Positions 6,024-7,120 of a DNA stretch of 7,120 bases are shown piece after piece. The notes under the pieces were generated by a model. It worked only from the letters and a program-made list of their open reading frames with translations, searched no databases and was not told the DNA's origin. Origin of the DNA: Desulfuromonadaceae bacterium (GTDB lineage Bacteria; Desulfobacterota; Desulfuromonadia; Desulfuromonadales; Syntrophotaleaceae); NCBI GenBank assembly GCA_021107335.1, contig JAIOSZ010000309.1:1-7120 (forward strand), given 5' to 3'. Made by a program: the position numbers and the translations under genes. Within the stretch, counting starts at the first letter, position 1; each line of letters opens with the position of its first letter.

Positions 6024-7120
6024 GTGAAAAATCTGAAAATTTCCCAAAAAATCTTCCTATTGAGTGGAAGTATGCTGTTGGTTTTCACCCTGGTCGCCAG
6101 TTGGATGTACCTGGCTGCCAAGGCGAATGTCATTGAAGGCCGCCGCAGCGAAATCAAACACGTGGTTGAAACGGCTTGGGGGGTTCTCGACCACTACGCC
6201 AAACAATCGGCACAGGGCCTACTCAGCGAAGAGGAAGCTAAAGACAAGGCCAAGGCCGCGGTGCAAGGCCTGCGCTTTGACGGCAGCAACTACCTATGGA
6301 TCAACGACTTCCAACCACGCATGATCATGCATCCCCTCGACCCTGAACTGGCCGGCCAAAATCTGGCGGGCAAAAAGGATCTCAATGGCAAAGCCATGTT
6401 TTCCGAAATGGCTCAGTTGTGCCGCAAGCAGGGCCAGGGTTTTGTTGAATATTCCTGGCATAAACCGGGCAGCGACAAGGCAGTCGGCAAGATTTCTTAT
6501 GTAAAGAAATTGCCCCAGTGGGACTGGATCATCGGCGCGGGCGCCTATATGGACGACATTCATGCCGCTCTGAGCAAGATTTTTTATCTGACCTTTGGTT
6601 CCCTGGCCGCCCTATTGATCGGCGGCATTCTGCTGACGCTGTACATCGACCGCCTCATCTCAAAACCCATCTCCACCGCCGTTACCGAAATGGAGAAACT
6701 CGGCAGCGGCAACTTCAAAGTTCATCTTGACATGGATCGCACCGATGAAGTTGGCCGTCTGGCTGTAGCCATCAACACCACCGTTGACAACCTGCGCGAA
6801 ATCTTTGTCGGCATCCGCTCCATGGGTGTTCAGATTGCTTCCAACTCCCTGCGCATGAGCCGGCAGATCGATACCTCAGCACATCACGCCCAAGAACAGA
6901 GCGAAATCTCTAACGACATTTTCGCCAGCAGTAAGGAAGCGACCTCTGCTCATGGCGAAATATCCAATAGCACCCAGCGCATCTGCGCTTCGACCAGCAA
7001 CAACCTGGAGACCGCCAAAGTTTCCTTTCAGGAGCTAATGGATGTCAATGGTCACATGAACTCCATGACCGAAAAGATTGGCAGCTACACGGAGACCATC
7101 AACCAGATGGATGCCGAGTC
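6024..7120 (+). CDS. Methyl-accepting chemotaxis protein with single-Cache sensor, N-terminal part
   Basis: This is the first 365 codons of a transmembrane chemoreceptor; the gene runs off the window end with no stop. In order: a membrane helix (about 8-30), a periplasmic region of about 150 residues like sCache_2 (YLWINDFQPRMIMHP near 90-104, then DLNGKAMF and a C-terminal WDWIIGAGAYMDD), a second membrane helix (about 186-207), a HAMP linker (about 206-260), and the start of a long helical arm rich in Ser, Thr, Ala and Asn. Cache domains of this kind bind small organic acids or similar ligands. The CheA-contacting hairpin tip lies beyond the window, so the MCP call rests on the HAMP and helical arm; a kinase or cyclase output is less likely. 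The start is GTG (6024-6026), with AAAGGAG (6011-6017) six bases upstream. It is the only plus-strand gene here and seems to have its own sigma-54 promoter. Confidence 0.88.
   Translation, partial: MKNLKISQKIFLLSGSMLLVFTLVASWMYLAAKANVIEGRRSEIKHVVETAWGVLDHYAKQSAQGLLSEEEAKDKAKAAVQGLRFDGSNYLWINDFQPRMIMHPLDPELAGQNLAGKKDLNGKAMFSEMAQLCRKQGQGFVEYSWHKPGSDKAVGKISYVKKLPQWDWIIGAGAYMDDIHAALSKIFYLTFGSLAALLIGGILLTLYIDRLISKPISTAVTEMEKLGSGNFKVHLDMDRTDEVGRLAVAINTTVDNLREIFVGIRSMGVQIASNSLRMSRQIDTSAHHAQEQSEISNDIFASSKEATSAHGEISNSTQRICASTSNNLETAKVSFQELMDVNGHMNSMTEKIGSYTETINQMDAE

Noticed and set aside
5879..6157. Minus-strand frame of 92 codons overlapping the chemoreceptor start
   Set aside because: It overlaps the real gene and its leader, with no ribosome site and no domain.

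Overview
The window looks like a chromosomal piece of an anaerobic, nitrogen-fixing deltaproteobacterium of the Desulfuromonas/Geobacter/Pelobacter kind. The reasons are the type of nifH-nifD proteins, moderate GC, sigma-54 type promoters, and a density of Cache/HAMP sensors and GGDEF output domains typical of that group. This placement is inference; no rRNA gene or other marker is present.

Layout. Minus strand, 1-178: start of nifD, cut by the window edge. Minus, 269-1144: nifH, complete at both ends but interrupted by an in-frame TAG at codon 177 (614-616). Upstream of nifH, 1145-1452 holds a sigma-54-like promoter, two intrinsic-terminator-like hairpins in series with small hexaloop-type hairpins next to them, and then the nifH ribosome binding site. 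No gene lies between that promoter and nifH, so the two terminators look like attenuators of nifHD. Minus, 1635-1820: a degenerate, internally deleted copy of the 3' end of a chemotaxis-type gene, followed by a strong terminator. Minus, 1833-3611: a membrane diguanylate cyclase (Cache-type sensor, HAMP, GGDEF with intact active site and I-site). Minus, 3754-4407: a small soluble protein joining an N-terminal NAD-binding Rossmann domain to a very short methyl-accepting chemotaxis signalling tip. Minus, 4585-5409: a J-domain protein with two C-terminal repeats. The 614-bp intergenic region 5410-6023 carries a sigma-70-like promoter for the J-domain gene, a cluster of GTGTGGC palindromic repeats, and a sigma-54-like promoter pointing at the plus-strand gene. 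Plus, 6024 to the window end: a methyl-accepting chemotaxis protein with an sCache-type sensor, cut by the edge.

How it may work together. nifH and nifD supply the nitrogenase Fe protein and part of the MoFe protein. They appear to be controlled at initiation (sigma-54) and probably again by conditional termination in the leader. The neighbours are a signalling group: one c-di-GMP synthase and two chemotaxis-type proteins, one of which may sense a dinucleotide in the cytoplasm. Nothing in the sequence proves a functional link between the nitrogenase and signalling blocks.

The three points most worth attention are the amber codon inside an otherwise well-conserved nifH, the doubled terminator/antiterminator-like leader of nifH, and the Rossmann-chemotaxis fusion with its decayed relative on the far side of the diguanylate cyclase gene.
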